Source of the DNA: JALHMQ01 sp020248785
GTDB lineage: Bacteria; Pseudomonadota; Gammaproteobacteria; Burkholderiales; Burkholderiaceae_F
Reading direction: 5' to 3'
NCBI GenBank assembly: GCA_046343415.1
Contig: JBKDNL010000269.1
Coordinates: 1 to 50,958, forward strand
DNA length: 50,958 bases
Below are positions 50,757-50,958 of this stretch, one piece after another. The notes under the pieces were generated by a model. That model saw only the letters and a program-made list of their open reading frames with translations, had not been told where the DNA came from and ran no database searches. The number at the start of each line of letters is the position of its first letter. Position 1 is the first letter of the stretch. The translations under genes were made by a program, and so were the position numbers.

Positions 50757-50958
50757 TAGTGTTCTATTCTTGAAGGAATGTAAGTGAGTTAGCCACCTCC
50801 ATTGCTCTGCTTCGGTCTGCATTGGAGTGGGCGATTGCGAGTTGCCCCAGGGATAGAGTTGACGGATGAGCAGGAAGTCGAGCTGACGAGACTGGCGCGC
50901 TCCAAGCGCACCAGCGTCAGGCTGGCCCAGCGTGCCCGATCTGGTCGCCGCCATTGAT
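50757..50958 (+). mobile_element. Left end of an IS630-family element (continues past the window)
   Basis: The element starts with TAGTGTTC at 50757, matching in reverse the end seen at 153-160. TA at 50757-50758 would be the target dinucleotide. The first 78 bases are non-coding and the transposase gene follows. Same family and orientation as the copy at the left edge. Confidence 0.7.
50835..50957 (+). pseudogene. IS630 transposase N-terminus, apparently frameshifted
   Basis: From TTG 50835 the frame reads LRVAPGIELTDEQEVELTRL and continues to RTSVRLAQRAR, the usual N-terminus of IS630 transposases. It then turns into SGRRH and stops at TGA 50955-50957, whereas the expected hydrophobic helix (like LVAAID) is found in another frame. 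An indel near 50938 is the simplest reading; sequence error close to a contig end is also possible. Confidence 0.6.

Noticed and set aside
1..50958. tRNA or rRNA genes
   Set aside because: No cloverleaf-like sequence with TTC(G/A)A and CCA end or conserved rRNA segment was noticed on either strand by eye.

Overview
The window is high-GC bacterial DNA that reads as a betaproteobacterium of the order Burkholderiales. The pointers are the rubredoxin-pilGHIJ-chpA cluster facing thiD/hemL, a tripartite-tricarboxylate (Bug-type) receptor, a RibBA with a worn GTP cyclohydrolase half, and the ribBA-ribH-nusB order. Genus cannot be named from this. Both ends of the window lie inside IS630-family elements in the same orientation, so this looks like a chromosomal segment (or an assembly contig) bounded by two insertion-sequence copies.

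Layout. 1-160: tail of an IS630 transposase. 208-1265: RES/Xre toxin-antitoxin pair. 1442-2243: a probable gene remnant and unassigned DNA. 2244-9411 (minus): Type I restriction-modification operon hsdR-hsdS-(53-aa ORF)-PDDEXK nuclease (YhcG/DUF1016)-hsdM, every junction overlapping. 9722-14180 (minus): tripartite ABC exporter (HlyD adaptor, FtsX permease, ATPase), facing a PaaK-like adenylate-forming enzyme. 15851-18480: GNAT enzyme, broken hybrid kinase/receiver, DUF3014 protein and a small acidic protein with a 10-G run. 18938-20898 (minus): UbiA-type prenyltransferase coupled to a Bug receptor. 21264-24425 (minus): fasciclin protein with a terminator, a frameshifted DUF4397 protein and the C-terminal remnant of a large RTX protein. 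24461-34947 (minus): type IV pilus chemosensory operon pilG-pilH-pilI-pilJ-chpA with rubredoxin upstream. 35177-40373 (plus): thiD, hemL, dsbD-like and a peroxiredoxin-like protein. 40539-43863 (minus): dacB, thioredoxin/TPR chaperone and an orphan Cas6e-like gene. 44766-50754 (plus): ribD, ribE, CPBP protease, old-yellow-enzyme homologue, ribBA, ribH, nusB.

Most noteworthy. (1) A family of hairpin repeats that begin with the TAG stop codon of the gene before them. Five copies are seen (after TAGs at 18479 plus, and 18940, 30977, 40541 and 43260 minus). Two copies extend about 185 nt and share three hairpins whose stems differ in sequence but keep pairing while loops are conserved, which is covariation expected of selected RNA or DNA structure. 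(2) A stand-alone Cas6e-like RNA endonuclease with no other cas gene or CRISPR array in the window; its own stop codon carries one of these hairpins. (3) A hidden 53-codon ORF that exactly bridges hsdS and the PDDEXK nuclease with ATGA overlaps at both ends and contains palindromic peptide-coding repeats. (4) A 10-G run which, one base shorter, would bring the small acidic protein into frame with a TAG that starts a repeat copy.

Functionally the window mixes core metabolism (riboflavin, heme, thiamine), redox/envelope proteins and twitching-motility signalling with a defence-type left end (TA, Type I RM) and several decaying genes.
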